64,000 nt of DNA from Lindgomyces ingoldianus (taxonomy: Eukaryota > Ascomycota > Dothideomycetes > Pleosporales > Lindgomycetaceae), in NCBI RefSeq assembly GCF_010093535.1, contig NW_022985166.1, positions 1,983,336-2,047,335 on the forward strand. Reading direction: 5' to 3'. Each line of letters starts with the position of its first letter. Position 1 is the first letter of the stretch. Below, in pieces: positions 11,173 through 21,312 of the stretch. A program made the translations under genes and the position numbers. The notes under the pieces were generated by a model. It was not told the origin of the DNA. It saw nothing but the letters and a program-made list of their open reading frames with translations, and did no database searches.

Positions 11173-12771
11173 CTAAGTTCCAGGATTTGGGTGGCCACCT
11201 GGGGGCTTGCTCTCCACCTCACTGGGTTGGGTCGGTGCCGGGCTTCCCACTTCACTAACCGCTCCTCTCGGTGTGCTTTCTACCTCACTGACTGGTGCTT
11301 GGGGCGTGCTCGCTACCTCGCTGACTTCCGCTGGCGCTGCTCGTGGTGTGCTTGCTACCTCGCTGACCTCTCCTAGCGCTGCCTGTGGCGTGCTCGCTAC
11401 TTCGCTAACAGTGGGAGCTGGTTTGCCCTCGGCCTCCGCCCTTGGCTGATTTTCTTGCCCATATGTCGGCGGGGGCATGGGGACGCCCGAGTACGATTGC
11501 TGTGATACAGGGCTAGGGCTTGGATACGGTTGCTGGCCGGGCATTAAAGGATTCTGGTAAGGCTGTTGTTGGTATGGCATCATCCCTGGTGGTGGATAAG
11601 GTTGCGGAACGCCTTGCATAGAATACGGTTGCTGCATGTATGGCTGCTGGACATATCCCTGCGGCATACCAGTCATTGGAGGCATCCCACCATTTGGAGG
11701 CACCCCGCCATTGGGTGGCGGGATTCCTCCATTCTGGCCGGTCTGCGCTGGCAGATACCCCACCGTATTCCTAGAATATTGACCCAGAAGAGACACTGGA
11801 TACGAGTGTCGGAATCCCCATTTCCACCACAGCTTGAACCGTGTCCAGCCTCCCATATTCTTCCATTGCTCTCGCAGCATCTTCTGATCTTCTTTACTAC
11901 GAGCCGATTGCGAGCGCGTGAAGCATGCAACCCATAGCGAGATGCAAATCCAAGATATTGTGCCGAATCGCAAACATCCTTGACCTGTCATTAGCCTCCG
12001 GAACCAGAAATAACTCTCGATAAACCCAAGGACGAATAGCGAAGGGAGCAGAGTTGCGATAATGATAACCCAGACTTTGAGACTTGTGCACCCGCCATAT
12101 CCATAGCAGTATGTATAAGAGTATCCGCCGTTACCGCCTCCAGAACGCGCCGTGGAGCTGGGATAGTAGCTGTTGTAGGTGTACTGGTAGGGTTTAGAGC
12201 AGCGCGAAACATATGCTGTGTAGTAATATTCCGTGCTTGTTGTAAACGGAACAGCACTCTGAGACAGATACCAGGTCTCGGTAACTCCACCTCCGTACCC
12301 GGTCGTTGTTGCAGTCTTTTTGCTCGTGGCTGTGACCTGATCCGTGACTTCGGATGGAATGAACACTAACTCTGTGGTAGTGAACTCGAACGAGGATGAG
12401 CATGTCGTCGGTGCCGTGTACACCACCGGCATGTAGAAGAAAACATCTGTTGTTTGGCCAGTTGTGGTCGTGGGTTGGAGATCGGAATCTCCGACCGCAT
12501 TGGGTGGGTAGAAGACGGAGACAACTTGGAGGTCATAGTAGGTGCGCGCGTAAGTTGTAGTTGATATCGCGGTGACAGTTGGAGTCACGCCGGATTTGAT
12601 CGTGCGCGTCCTGGTATACGTGTATGAGTCCAGGGTGGTGCCGAATGTGTAGGTTGAAACAGTCAGTGAGAGCTCGAGATTCTCGGTCGCAGTCCAGAAT
12701 GCGGCATTCGCGATGGCGATGTTGAGTGCGGCAGCCAACCAGACGATCGTTTGCGCAAACTTGTATGCCAT
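11173..12771 (-). CDS. Secretory-pathway membrane protein with SEVASTP repeats
   Basis: Single exon, 532 aa; the start is the ATG at 12771, because the longer frame begins with TTG. Residues 1-23 form a signal peptide ending in AIANA. A luminal or extracellular domain rich in Thr, Tyr and Ser follows, and the Tyr/Gly-rich segment next to the membrane ends with CYGYGGC. One strong hydrophobic helix (LKVWVIIIATLLPSLFVLGF) precedes a second, weaker one (GTISWICISLWVACF). The cytosolic part has a conserved-looking W-rich block (GGWTRFKLWWKWGFRHSYP), then a Pro/Gln/Gly/Tyr-rich low-complexity region. The C-terminus contains at least five imperfect repeats around SEVASTP/SEVESTP. I recognise this as a widespread ascomycete hypothetical type, without a known role; a wall or plasma-membrane sensor or glycoprotein is a reasonable guess. 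Confidence 0.85.
   Translation of the reverse strand: MAYKFAQTIVWLAAALNIAIANAAFWTATENLELSLTVSTYTFGTTLDSYTYTRTRTIKSGVTPTVTAISTTTYARTYYDLQVVSVFYPPNAVGDSDLQPTTTTGQTTDVFFYMPVVYTAPTTCSSSFEFTTTELVFIPSEVTDQVTATSKKTATTTGYGGGVTETWYLSQSAVPFTTSTEYYYTAYVSRCSKPYQYTYNSYYPSSTARSGGGNGGYSYTYCYGYGGCTSLKVWVIIIATLLPSLFVLGFIESYFWFRRLMTGQGCLRFGTISWICISLWVACFTRSQSARSKEDQKMLREQWKNMGGWTRFKLWWKWGFRHSYPVSLLGQYSRNTVGYLPAQTGQNGGIPPPNGGVPPNGGMPPMTGMPQGYVQQPYMQQPYSMQGVPQPYPPPGMMPYQQQPYQNPLMPGQQPYPSPSPVSQQSYSGVPMPPPTYGQENQPRAEAEGKPAPTVSEVASTPQAALGEVSEVASTPRAAPAEVSEVASTPQAPVSEVESTPRGAVSEVGSPAPTQPSEVESKPPGGHPNPGT
11195..11420 (-). repeat. In-gene tandem repeat coding for SEVASTP units
   Basis: The 3' end of the gene above repeats an imperfect unit of about 36-51 bp. 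It encodes variants of SEVASTPQA, SEVESTPRG and SEVGSPAP. Unit length and sequence vary, which is typical of slippage-prone low-complexity tails. Confidence 0.75.
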
Positions 12772-15192
12772 TGTCGAGAAATCCGCGTCCAAGAGGTGTC
12801 CGTTGCGCAGGGCTGCTAGCCCTCATCATGCGGCGGGATCAATCATTTTAAGAACGCGGGAGTCATCCCTCAACCGGTGAAACACTCTTTTCTTTCCATG
12901 GCGCCAAGCAAGAAAACGTGACGTTGTGCGGTTCAAGAAGGGATCGCGAGCCAATCGCCTGGTGGTTTTTAATCTACTTTGCTCGTGTTTGCGGTCCAGG
13001 ACGAGGCTGGACCCGTATTCAGGCTTGGGTCGACATGGGTCAGGGATTTGAAGGATCACCAATATCTCACTCCCACTTGGAGCTATTAGGCAGTAGATAT
13101 GAATATATTGAGAAAAGGGGTCCCATCTTATTCAAGTAGTAAAGAGACATAGTCGAACGGAAAGCGCAGGCGCTGTGGTTGTCGCGTTGCGAAAAGAATG
13201 AGTGTAAAGACTCTGGGGTTAAGGTTTTTGGTGGATCGACCGAAGAAATGTGGCGCTCAGAAAATACGAGATACGAAACACGAGGCGAGAGCCTCGCCTT
13301 CTTGATTGGGTGGCAAGCGCCGACTTTGATGCTGAAAATAAACAACACTGCTTCTGTGTGTGGAGGGAGAGATGGTGATTGACAAACTCAAAGATCTGAA
13401 CGTACGGATCTGTACTCCGTAATGAACCGCAAGATGTCTACGGATCCGTACTATGTGGCACGATACACAAAGAACAGCCAACGCGACGAACACATAGAGG
13501 AAGAGCGATCCTAATCAAGCTTAGATTATGCTTGTCGACAAGCAGTCTTTGTCGTCCTTCGACATCCTGAAGGCCCGCGCAGGTGCTCGAGAATCTCGAA
13601 GCACGGATACATTTTCCAGGCTCTATCGATACCACAGGCAAGCGACGTGTGAATTCTCCTGGAAAATACGAGTTCAATATGAGCTTGAGGCCGGGATTTC
13701 GACGCTCCAGGAGGTTTCTTTCATCGAAAAAAAGGGTTGTCAGCCAGGAAGAAGATCAGCATTTAACCATTCTTTTAAACACGTCCTGTACGGTATGATG
13801 CATCGGGCCGCTTCGAAGATAGAACGGCTGGCATCCTTGCACAGGAGCCTCAGGATGGGAAAGGGGGAAAGGGAAACTCAGACCTTTCAGACAACGCCTT
13901 AGTGTATCCCTCTGTGCAACGGCTTTCAAAACAACCGTCCGGCTTACGTTCAATGGATGGTCCGGCATCTCTAATTGGAGGCGCTTCAACTAAGACGCTG
14001 GCTTTGTCTACGGAAGATCGAAAATATAGACAGGTTGGTTCTGTTGCCTGGAAGGCCACCGAAGGTGTTATAGAAAGAGGCAAGAGAAACGCTTGGCATC
14101 TAAAACCTGCCTTTGAACGACGTACTTCCGAGCCATTACCAGAAAGGAGGCTTACGGAGCTTCTGTAATAATTCGTGAACTCACGGGGTTGCCGCCAAGC
14201 TCGATACTGTGGTACACTGTCATGTATGTCGAGTGGGTGAAGTATGCTGAACAGGTATCCGGAACTTGAGCCACGCACTGGGCGAACAAGGACTCGGGAA
14301 AATATGCCAAACACACCAGATCCTGCAGGTTCACCAAGGAAACGTCGGATGTGAGTTGGGATGCGTCGGTCCGACGACCTGGTCTCTGGGCTTTGCTGAG
14401 TCGACGAGTTCTTGGATGACGAGGCCGAGATGTGTGGGGTGTGGCCCAGTTCAGGATTCCGTCCAGGATCTTATCACCTTCTTGGGCAAAGAGCAAGGGT
14501 ATTGGAGTCGTAAAAGATGGTTGAAGTCTCAGGGAATCTTGGCTTGCGGAGAGTGGGGAAGAATTCGGCGTTGAAGTCCCCGAGGCGGACGTGATGTTAG
14601 AGCGAGGGAGAAATTTGTGCTGCCTCGAGCTTCTCTTTTTGGCCTGGACACCTCAAACATGAGCGGTGATGTTCGTGTTTGTGGAAAGGTTGTCACGTCG
14701 TTCCCTTGATCAGACCTTGATCCTTAGCCCCACCGCCCACTCAGCCGCACCAACCTGCTTCCTCCGCAACGGAAGTAAGCCTCAACACCAGTCCACTATC
14801 GCGGTAAAACTGCCCCCCAACGTTCGGCAGATGTCCTCGCACCCATTCCATCCAATATTCTCGGGCTACTTTCCCAATTCATCCTAAATCCCACGAGTCA
14901 ACGTTCGCGACAATCCTCCACGTGCCAGGTGTGGATCCACTTTGCTACCCCGCTTGCAAAACCCCCCGGCATCCACCAATTACCCCAGATTGTCCCATTT
15001 TATCACCGTAATCTTCTCGTACTACCTAACAAGGCCTGGATTGGCATCCCGCAGGATGAATAATGTCACTGTAGTTCCGCTCCTGCGGGAGTACAAGAAG
15101 TAGGTCGGGAACATTGACTGAGCCCCTTGAGGCCATTTTCAAAAACCTCAATATCCAACCGTCCACGCCAGTCCGGAAGAACAGTGCGCAGG
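12772..15192. other. Long intergenic stretch, perhaps with decayed coding remnants
   Basis: No intact gene was found. On the minus strand at about 14650-14150 there is a frame with CLRCPGQKEK, which recalls the start of a Zn2Cys6 finger lacking its third Cys, followed by a protein-like stretch (SLVNLQDLVCLAYFPESLF). It could be a decayed transcription factor next to the transporter, but the match is too weak to call. The last 300 bases are the promoter of the ACS transporter. Confidence 0.35.
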
Positions 15193-16951
15193 ATGGCTTC
15201 CCCCAGTTATTTGCCAGGCGACATCAAAGCCGACCTCACAGGCGATGACAAGAAGATCGAAGATCTAGGCGAGAAGAAGTTGAGTTCAGATGGCGAGATT
15301 GAAGCAAACGTAGTTGAACTCAACGAAGCCGAAGCGAGAAGAATACTGAAAAAAGTTGACTTCAGATTGGTGCCATTACTGTCCTTGTTGTATCTTGTCG
15401 CATTCATAGACAGGAGCAATAGTAAGTCCTTCCTTATGTTGCCAGAATTGAAAGCCTGGGAATTGACCGAGTGCAGTCGGAAATGCAAAAATTGCAGGAC
15501 TTACAAAAGACCTGCACATGGTTGGTCTCCAGTACAACACCGCTGTCACTCTCTTCTTCGTCCCGTACACACTGCTCGAGGTCCCTAGCAACATCGTTCT
15601 AAAGATGATGAGACCGTCTCGGTGGATAGCCATCCTGATGTTTTGCTGGGGTCTTACCATGACGTGAGAACATCTACCCAACTAGGGAGCATGGTGACTG
15701 ATGCTCTTTGCAGACTTATGGGCCTCGTGAACAGTTATGGGGGTCTTCTTGCAGCACGATTCTTCCTGGGCGTCACCGAGGTTAGTACCAAGCATTTCCA
15801 AGCGAAGCCACAAGCTTAATTCTGCCACAGTCGGGTTTCTTCCCAGCCGCAACATTCCTCTTGACCCTCTGGTATCGACGATATGAAGTGCAACGCCGCA
15901 TGGCTGTGTTCTATATCGCAGCCTCCCTCTCGGGTGCTTTTAGCGGACTTCTGGCCTACGCTATCCAGAAACTCAATTCACGGGCTGGCCTCTCAGGGTG
16001 GCAGTGGATTTTCCTCATCGAAGGCCTCATTCCAGTGTTTCTCTCGTTGTTTATTTGGAAGCTCCTACCTGACAGCCCCGAGACGGCGCGGTTCTTAACT
16101 CAGGAAGAGAGAGACTTCCTTGTGAACAGACTAGCAGAGGAGACTGGGACAGGACACGGAAGGGTGACGAATCAGGACAAGATTCAGAAACACCATATCT
16201 TGGCTGGCTTGTCCGATTGGAAGGTTTGGGCCGCGGTAGTTATATTTTGGGGTAATACTGTTGGTGTGTATGGGTAGGTGTTATCCACTTTTCACTGTCC
16301 TGTTTTAGCAACCTACTTACACACTATAGATTCACGGCAACCGTTCCAACCGTCATTCAGCAGCTCGGATATTCAGCCGCCAACGCTCAACTGCTGACCA
16401 TTCCTATCTACGTCTTCGCCTCTATTGTAACTCTAATCTTTGCGTTTTGGTCCGACTTCCGACAAGCACGATCGCCCTTTATCGTCGCTGGTTATTGCAT
16501 TGCCGCTTGCGGCTTCATCGCGCAACTAGCAATCCCCCATCCAAAGTACCCGGGCTTGACATACGGCTTCCTATTCCCAGTTGCGGCAGGTCTGTACTGT
16601 CCCTTTATCTGCCTGGTATGTTGGATCGCCAACAACTTAGCGCCGAGCTCCAAGCGCGCTGTCGGGATGGCTCTTTTAATATCGGTCGGAAACATGGGCG
16701 GAATCATGGGGTCGAACATATACATCGCACGCGAGGCGCCTAAGTATCATACCGGCTTTGGTGTTTCTTTGACTATGGTGTGCTGCGCTATCCTCATGAC
16801 TTTTGTCTTGAGATGGGGATATACGAGGGAGAATAACAAGCGGGCAAAGTTGTTGATGGAGAATACAGAGGAGGAGATTAAGAGTAGGTACACGGAGCAA
16901 GAGATGCTGGATTTGGGTGACCGGAGCCCATTTTTTAGGTACACGCTTTGA
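15193..16951 (+). CDS. MFS transporter, anion:cation symporter (ACS, allantoate/Dal5-like) family
   Basis: Plasma-membrane uptake carrier; relatives import allantoate, nicotinate, tartrate or other organic anions, and the substrate here is unknown. Model: exons 15193-15421, 15477-15663, 15714-15780, 15831-16273 and 16330-16951, giving 515 aa with all phases closing; introns are 50-56 nt. The acidic cytosolic N-terminus (about 65 residues) ends in KVDFRLVPLLSLLYLVAFIDRSN, a hallmark of the family. Further hallmarks are GLTKDLHMVGLQYN, FFVPYTLLEVPSN, RFFLGVTESGFFPA and LWYRRYEVQRR. The second half contains the usual helices with a WIANNLAPSSKRAVGMALLI segment. Twelve helices are expected. No partner catabolic enzyme lies next to it, so the context does not identify the substrate. 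Confidence 0.94.
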
Positions 16952-17315
16952 TTGCGGCGGACTAGAGAAGAATGAATTAATGAGATGAGTTCATATCAAG
17001 CCGCTGCCTAGTCCTCGGCGCAGTCACATGATGCACTACACTGAGTCCTATGCGTGCTATCTATCACGAGAATTTCTAAGTCGTTTGGGCACTTCCGTCA
17101 CGTTGAAATTTCATCGCTTATCTAACGTCAACCATGGCGTACTTTCCCATTTCTATATACGCAGGAACACTAACCCAATTCAAGAAATCGCCAACATCTT
17201 CCGACTCCGACCAAAAACCCTCTCCCCTACAAGCACTTTCACATACTATTCCACTCACCACTATACAAACACTCAACCACTATATACCCACTTCTCTAGA
17301 GATTCACAGACAAGA
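16952..17315. other. 3' intergenic region between convergent genes
   Basis: This lies between the stop of the ACS transporter and the last exon of the minus-strand repeat-precursor gene. It is CA/CT-rich in its right half. The forward frames covering it show no protein character. Confidence 0.5.
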
Positions 17316-17796
17316 TTAGATATCGACCATGCCCGCAAGCTTAGCCTCGCGTTTCCCCTCTGCTTGTTTCTGCAGTATTTTATTAGCAAGGTTGTAGAAA
17401 CGATTAGTAGTTGCTACACACCTTCACAGTCCAACCTCCAACGCTTCGGAAACCACCTCCAGTGCTCGATGTGGCTTCGCTCGCCTCGCGTTTGACTGTA
17501 CAGCGATCTACTCCTCCAAAGCCGCCACCCATATTAGGTGTAACCTCTCCAGTCTCATGTTTAACGGTCCACTGTCTGACGCCACCGAAGCCACCGCCGG
17601 TGTTAGATGTAGCTTCTCCCGCTTCACGTTTACAGTCGAGCGGCTGATACCGCCGAATCCACCACTCGTATTGGGAGAAGCTGCTTTGCGTTCCTTCTAT
17701 ATGGATTGTAAGAATTCGAAAGAACAAATCAAAGGTGCTACTTACTGCAGCATCAACGGGGAGAGAAGCAGCCGAGGCGAGAATGCTAAAAGACAT
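17316..17796 (-). pseudogene. Kexin-processed repeat precursor (KEP-like secreted peptide), frameshifted
   Basis: Model on the minus strand: exon 1 17796-17746, exon 2 17696-17422, exon 3 17369-17316; introns of 49 nt (GTAAGT...ATATAG) and 52 nt (GTGTGT, GCTAAT branch, CTGCAG). Exon 1 encodes a short hydrophobic leader ending LPVDA. Exon 2 encodes four units of about 23 residues with a shared core, for example TGGGFGGVRQWTV, MGGGFGGVDRCTV and TGGGFRSVGGWTV. The units are separated by VKRE-A-x-E-A type linkers, which are kexin KR sites followed by EA dipeptides as in alpha-factor precursors. Exon 3 repeats the KREA signal and ends at once. Both introns are phase 0, yet exon 2 is 275 nt, one short of a multiple of three: a base is missing near 17628-17634 between units 1 and 2. 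A start ATG also appears to be lost. It could be a recent pseudogene or an assembly error in a live gene. Confidence 0.68.
17423..17693 (-). repeat. Four 69-bp tandem units inside the peptide-precursor gene
   Basis: Consecutive units share GGTGGC/GGAGGT-TT(C/T) codons for GG-F and a downstream ACNGTNAA(A/G) for TVK. Units 2 and 3 are 69 bp, unit 4 is slightly shorter, and unit 1 is one base short at its 3' end. Differences are spread over all codon positions, so the copies are old rather than freshly duplicated. Confidence 0.75.
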
Positions 17797-18689
17797 AAGT
17801 GTAATGGTGAATTTTATGTTGGAGATGGTGCTTTACTTGATTCAGAAGAAGATGCTAGGTAATTGATTAAATCAGACATGTATGGTCTCAAAACTCCTCT
17901 TTATACCTCCCCGAGGAAAGTAGGCGGTCACCCTTCCGGACGCTGCAGGGACCAAGCACAGTATTTTGCAGGATAACTGTGTATTCCTAAACCATGAACA
18001 TTCTTCGTGTTTTGAAACTGGCGAACGGGATCTACCTTCTGTCATCGCGGTTAGTTGGTCGATCCTTCGTCCTCTACAAACACAACGGTGCCGCAAAACC
18101 CGGGGTAAATATTTCTCATCCTACCTGCCATCATCTTAGCTTTTGCCGCAACCTGCGCGTTTGCAGTTCACACATAGACGGGTTCGAAGCACGTTCTCGA
18201 TATTAGCCCGTGGATATTCGCAGATTTTAGGGGGGCTGGGGACATTAGTCCAGAGGTAGGCCAGCGCCCTCAGCGGGCGCTCAGCGAAGCCTCGGACACC
18301 GACTTTTGCGCATTATACAAATCTTACATCGGATTTTTTGGCATCACCACATTTTCCATTCTCGCTGCTCTGCATTGCGTTTAATATTGTTTATTAACAT
18401 GTAATTCTCAATTCCAGGCTACGTAGCAGCTTAGCTGCTTGGCGGTGATTTGTATCTCTCCAAGCCCACCCTTATGAAATGCACGACGAGCACTGGTTGT
18501 AAGCGCACGAATTAATGTTCAGTATAAGCAAGGACTTCGGTTGATTCGAGCGAGTTGATCCCGGCTTGAGACGGCAAGAAATACTCAACTGGCTGAAGCT
18601 CAAGTGCCCTGTCCAGGTGAAATTCAGAGGATTTTTTGATTCAATTCTAGTCTCAGAGCTATCAACAGGAGAAGCCTGACAAATGGCAT
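17797..18689. other. Intergenic, no gene recognised
   Basis: The left part is the 5' flank of the minus-strand peptide-precursor gene, including the ATAAAATTC at 17817-17809 discussed in the findings. No coding structure was seen in the rest. Confidence 0.4.
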
Positions 18690-19182
18690 GTTACGATATT
18701 AAAGCCGAGGACTTCATGCTCTGCGACATCTCTGTACCAAAGCGTGCGGATTTGGGAAGCGCGGTGAGGTTCCTGGATGACATCGGGACGCGGGTTTTAA
18801 CAAGACTTCGCCAACCGCACCTACCGTCTTCAACCTCATGCCATGTACATAATTAATAGACCTCAGAAATATAGAAGGCACAGAAATCTACCTCCCGCCT
18901 GAGCTCCGCGCCCACCCAAACCTCCCATATCGCCTCGACTTTTGCTGGTATATGGAGTCTCGGGATGCTATACGTGGCGAGGATCTTCCAGGATTTCCTT
19001 GGAAAGTGGTGAGTGTAGATGGGGGGTTCGTGGCATTTAGAAAGGAGCCGAATAGGTTGTTGCGAAAGTTGCCTGAGAAGTCTAAGGTTGTGGTTGGGAG
19101 GATGTTGGATGCGGATCCTGAGGCAAAGGTTTCGTGGGTTCAGGGTATCACTGATGTCTCGTTGCAGGGAAAGAGTATGTGA
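18683..19182 (+). pseudogene. Decayed gene fragment of unknown family
   Basis: A protein-like frame covers about 18853-19182 (LPPELRAHPNLPYRL, DLPGFPWKVVSVDGGFVAF, KVVVGRMLDADPEAK). It ends at a normal stop but lacks a start and is preceded by stops. A second frame from ATG 18683 (MACYDIKAEDFMLCDISVPK) stops at 18850, and a third short frame between them also reads like protein. Frame changes and stops suggest a truncated, degraded gene. I do not recognise the family. An intact gene with unusual introns is possible but less likely. Confidence 0.35.
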
Positions 19183-20222
19183 AGTAGTGCAGAGTGAGGG
19201 AACGAGGCGATGGGGTCATGACGATTCATGGAATGTAGCACTTTTGCTACTGTTACTGATCGTAGCAATCTCTTAGCAGTTAGAACAAAAGTGAATTCTC
19301 TTCTGGTACTGTACAGTTAATGAGGCTCTAGCTACTGCAGCAACTGCCTATTTTAATTGATGTCTTAGTGTATTTGTGCTTGCCTTGGCACCTCCTGTTC
19401 CACAGTAGCCCTTTACTAATCCGAGCGAAAACTTTCTCCGTGAACGCGGTATCAAACCACTAGATTTTGTAATTTTTGAACCATCGTATCCATCATTAGT
19501 ACAGCAAAGTAAATTCACTCTTTATTTTGCCTGATTCTAGCTTTCTTAAAACTAAGTAGGCACGCCTTGCAAACACACAGCAGCAGTGCACTAATACTGC
19601 TAGTCTAGTCTCCTTGTTGTAGCTAAAGCTAGAAAGGCAATTATAATTAATTATGACTAGCTATCGCCTTCTACAATAAAGGCTATGTAGCTACGACGCA
19701 ACTAGAACTCTAGACGACTTTTTTCCATATAGTTAAGCAGTATCGGCCATATTAACAATATTATGCTATAGTTGATCCCTCTAGAGCCTCTGGAAACACT
19801 AGTTGCTGCAGTTACTGAAGTTACTATACTAAACAAAAGCTTCACCCTTAATTAACCTAGTAGTAACTGTTACTGCCTGTAAGGCCGCTTTAATCTCTCT
19901 ATCTGAAAGAATGAAACACTATTACTGCTTGTAGGGCCGTAGCAACAGTACTGACAGTAACTTACGTTCTATTAACCACCATAGATAGAGTATCGATGCA
20001 GAAAAAAGAGAGGTAGACAAAGTAGGATGCAAGGAAATGATGTTAATTATGCAGACGAAATAAATCACTTCTTTTCCGAGAATTATCTCAAACGGACAGA
20101 TCGAGTGCTTGGATAAGTTCTGTTCCGTCCAGATGGCTATACGAAGGGAAATACAGAGTCCCCAGGCTCAAGAACTGCTTAAGTGACATCGCCACCGATC
20201 TCCATAATTCCTCTCAGCCCCC
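19183..20222. repeat. AT-rich repeat relic
   Basis: The sequence is markedly AT-rich, without open frames and full of CTA/TAG and TTAATTA strings. A short imperfect direct repeat (TTACTGCCTGTAAGGCCG near 19870 and TTACTGCTTGTAGGGCCG near 19922) suggests a decayed transposable element. No terminal repeats or transposase motif could be fixed. Confidence 0.35.
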
Positions 20223-21312
20223 TCAACTCCCCCCTGCAAGCTCAACAGCCCCTATAGCAACCTCCTTCAACATCACTCCCGGTAATCCCAACTTCCTATT
20301 TCATACCTCCTGCCCTTTCCTAAAATCATATCCTGCATCCACATCCGCCTCAAAACTCAGCGCCAGTAACTCATACACCTTACCATAATCCCCCGCATCA
20401 AACTCCTCCTTCAATTCCTTCGCAACTGGCGCCGACCCCATTTCTTCAACACTTCACTGCTCCCCGGTAGCTTTCTCGAGAGCGACGATGACGTCGCGGG
20501 ACGAGGCGACAAAGTCAAACGGGGGGAGTTGGGTGTTGGAAGTTTGGGAGTAGAGAAGCAGCGAATGGACAACGGCGAGATGAGTGTAGGTGGAGGTGGT
20601 AATGCTGAAGCGTGAAAGACCCGAGCCGTCGATGGTGGCATGCATGCTTTTAACGGAGATCCCGAGAAATTTGCGGCTTTTGGCGGAGTTTAAGGCCCTT
20701 TGAAGCTTAGCTAATGACCATACTGTGTAACTAAACGCCTATAAAGCTTGAAGGGGGAGAAGGGAAGGCAGGGCGGGTAGGCGTGGGGATGAGCGTATCA
20801 AGACTCACATGAAAAACTCGTCCACGTAAACTCCCCCTTCGACTCCTCTACCTTCTTCTAACGATATTACAGCATACCGCCTTTGGCGTCATATACGGGA
20901 ACCAGTTTTCTAGCTCTTGGATCAAGATTGTTGGTACTGAATTTTGAAGGGATAAATTGCTTCACTCCCGCGGCGACGGCCGCATTTATAAATCGAATCG
21001 AAAAAAATCATCTTTAGTGATGGGTACGGTACTTAATGCTCGATAACAGCGTCCTAGCCGTTGAACGTGGCGGTAAGTTCTGAAACGGTGAATTCATCAG
21101 ATACTTTGACTACGTGGAGGTTTGGGGGGAAGGTGGCGGAGCAGCTGGTGCGGGTTAGGAGGGCGGCGTTGAAGGCGGGTTTGGAGAGGAGGGCGCTAAG
21201 AATGGGAGCGCCGACGGAACGGGTTCACTTGGTGATGTCAGAATGGGGTAGATTAGGCGATGAGAAGGCGTACACCGGTGATGATGATGTTCTTTAGGGT
21301 GGTGGAGTACAT
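20223..21312 (-). pseudogene. NmrA-like / isoflavone-reductase-type NAD(P)-binding protein, decayed
   Basis: Co-linear pieces of an NmrA-like SDR are readable on the minus strand. The start from 21312 reads STTLKNIIITG. Next comes ILSALLSKPAFNAALLTRTS with LHVVKVSDEFTVSELTATFNG. Then INAAVAAGVKQFIPSKFSTN with ARKLVPVYDAKGGML, and the end pieces DVIVALEKATGEQ and DYGKVYELLALSFEADVD followed by LGLPGVMLKEV. These follow the family order: Rossmann start, AGVKRFIPSEFG-like block and the C-terminal ALEKATGE segment. Breaks: TAG at 21056-21054 where the family has Gln (CAG), TGA at 20303-20301 where it has Trp, two stops in the VYDAK region, and a frame change after the glycine motif. The first two stops are C-to-T or G-to-A changes. 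The protein cannot be made. Confidence 0.8.

Noticed and set aside
11191..11449. Plus-strand frame with regular STSLT repeats
   Set aside because: It is the antisense of the SEVASTP repeat array in the minus-strand membrane protein gene; the repeat pattern is a shadow.
14150..14660. Possible decayed Zn2Cys6 transcription factor (CLRCPGQKEK)
   Set aside because: Only the first C-x2-C is present, the remaining four Cys are absent, and the downstream protein-like frame is not in phase; too weak to annotate.
17316..17796. Alpha-factor-type mating pheromone precursor
   Set aside because: Processing sites match, but the repeated core is Gly-rich with WTV and has none of the W-C-x-x-x-G-Q-x-C / Pro-Gly-Gln features of filamentous ascomycete alpha-pheromones.
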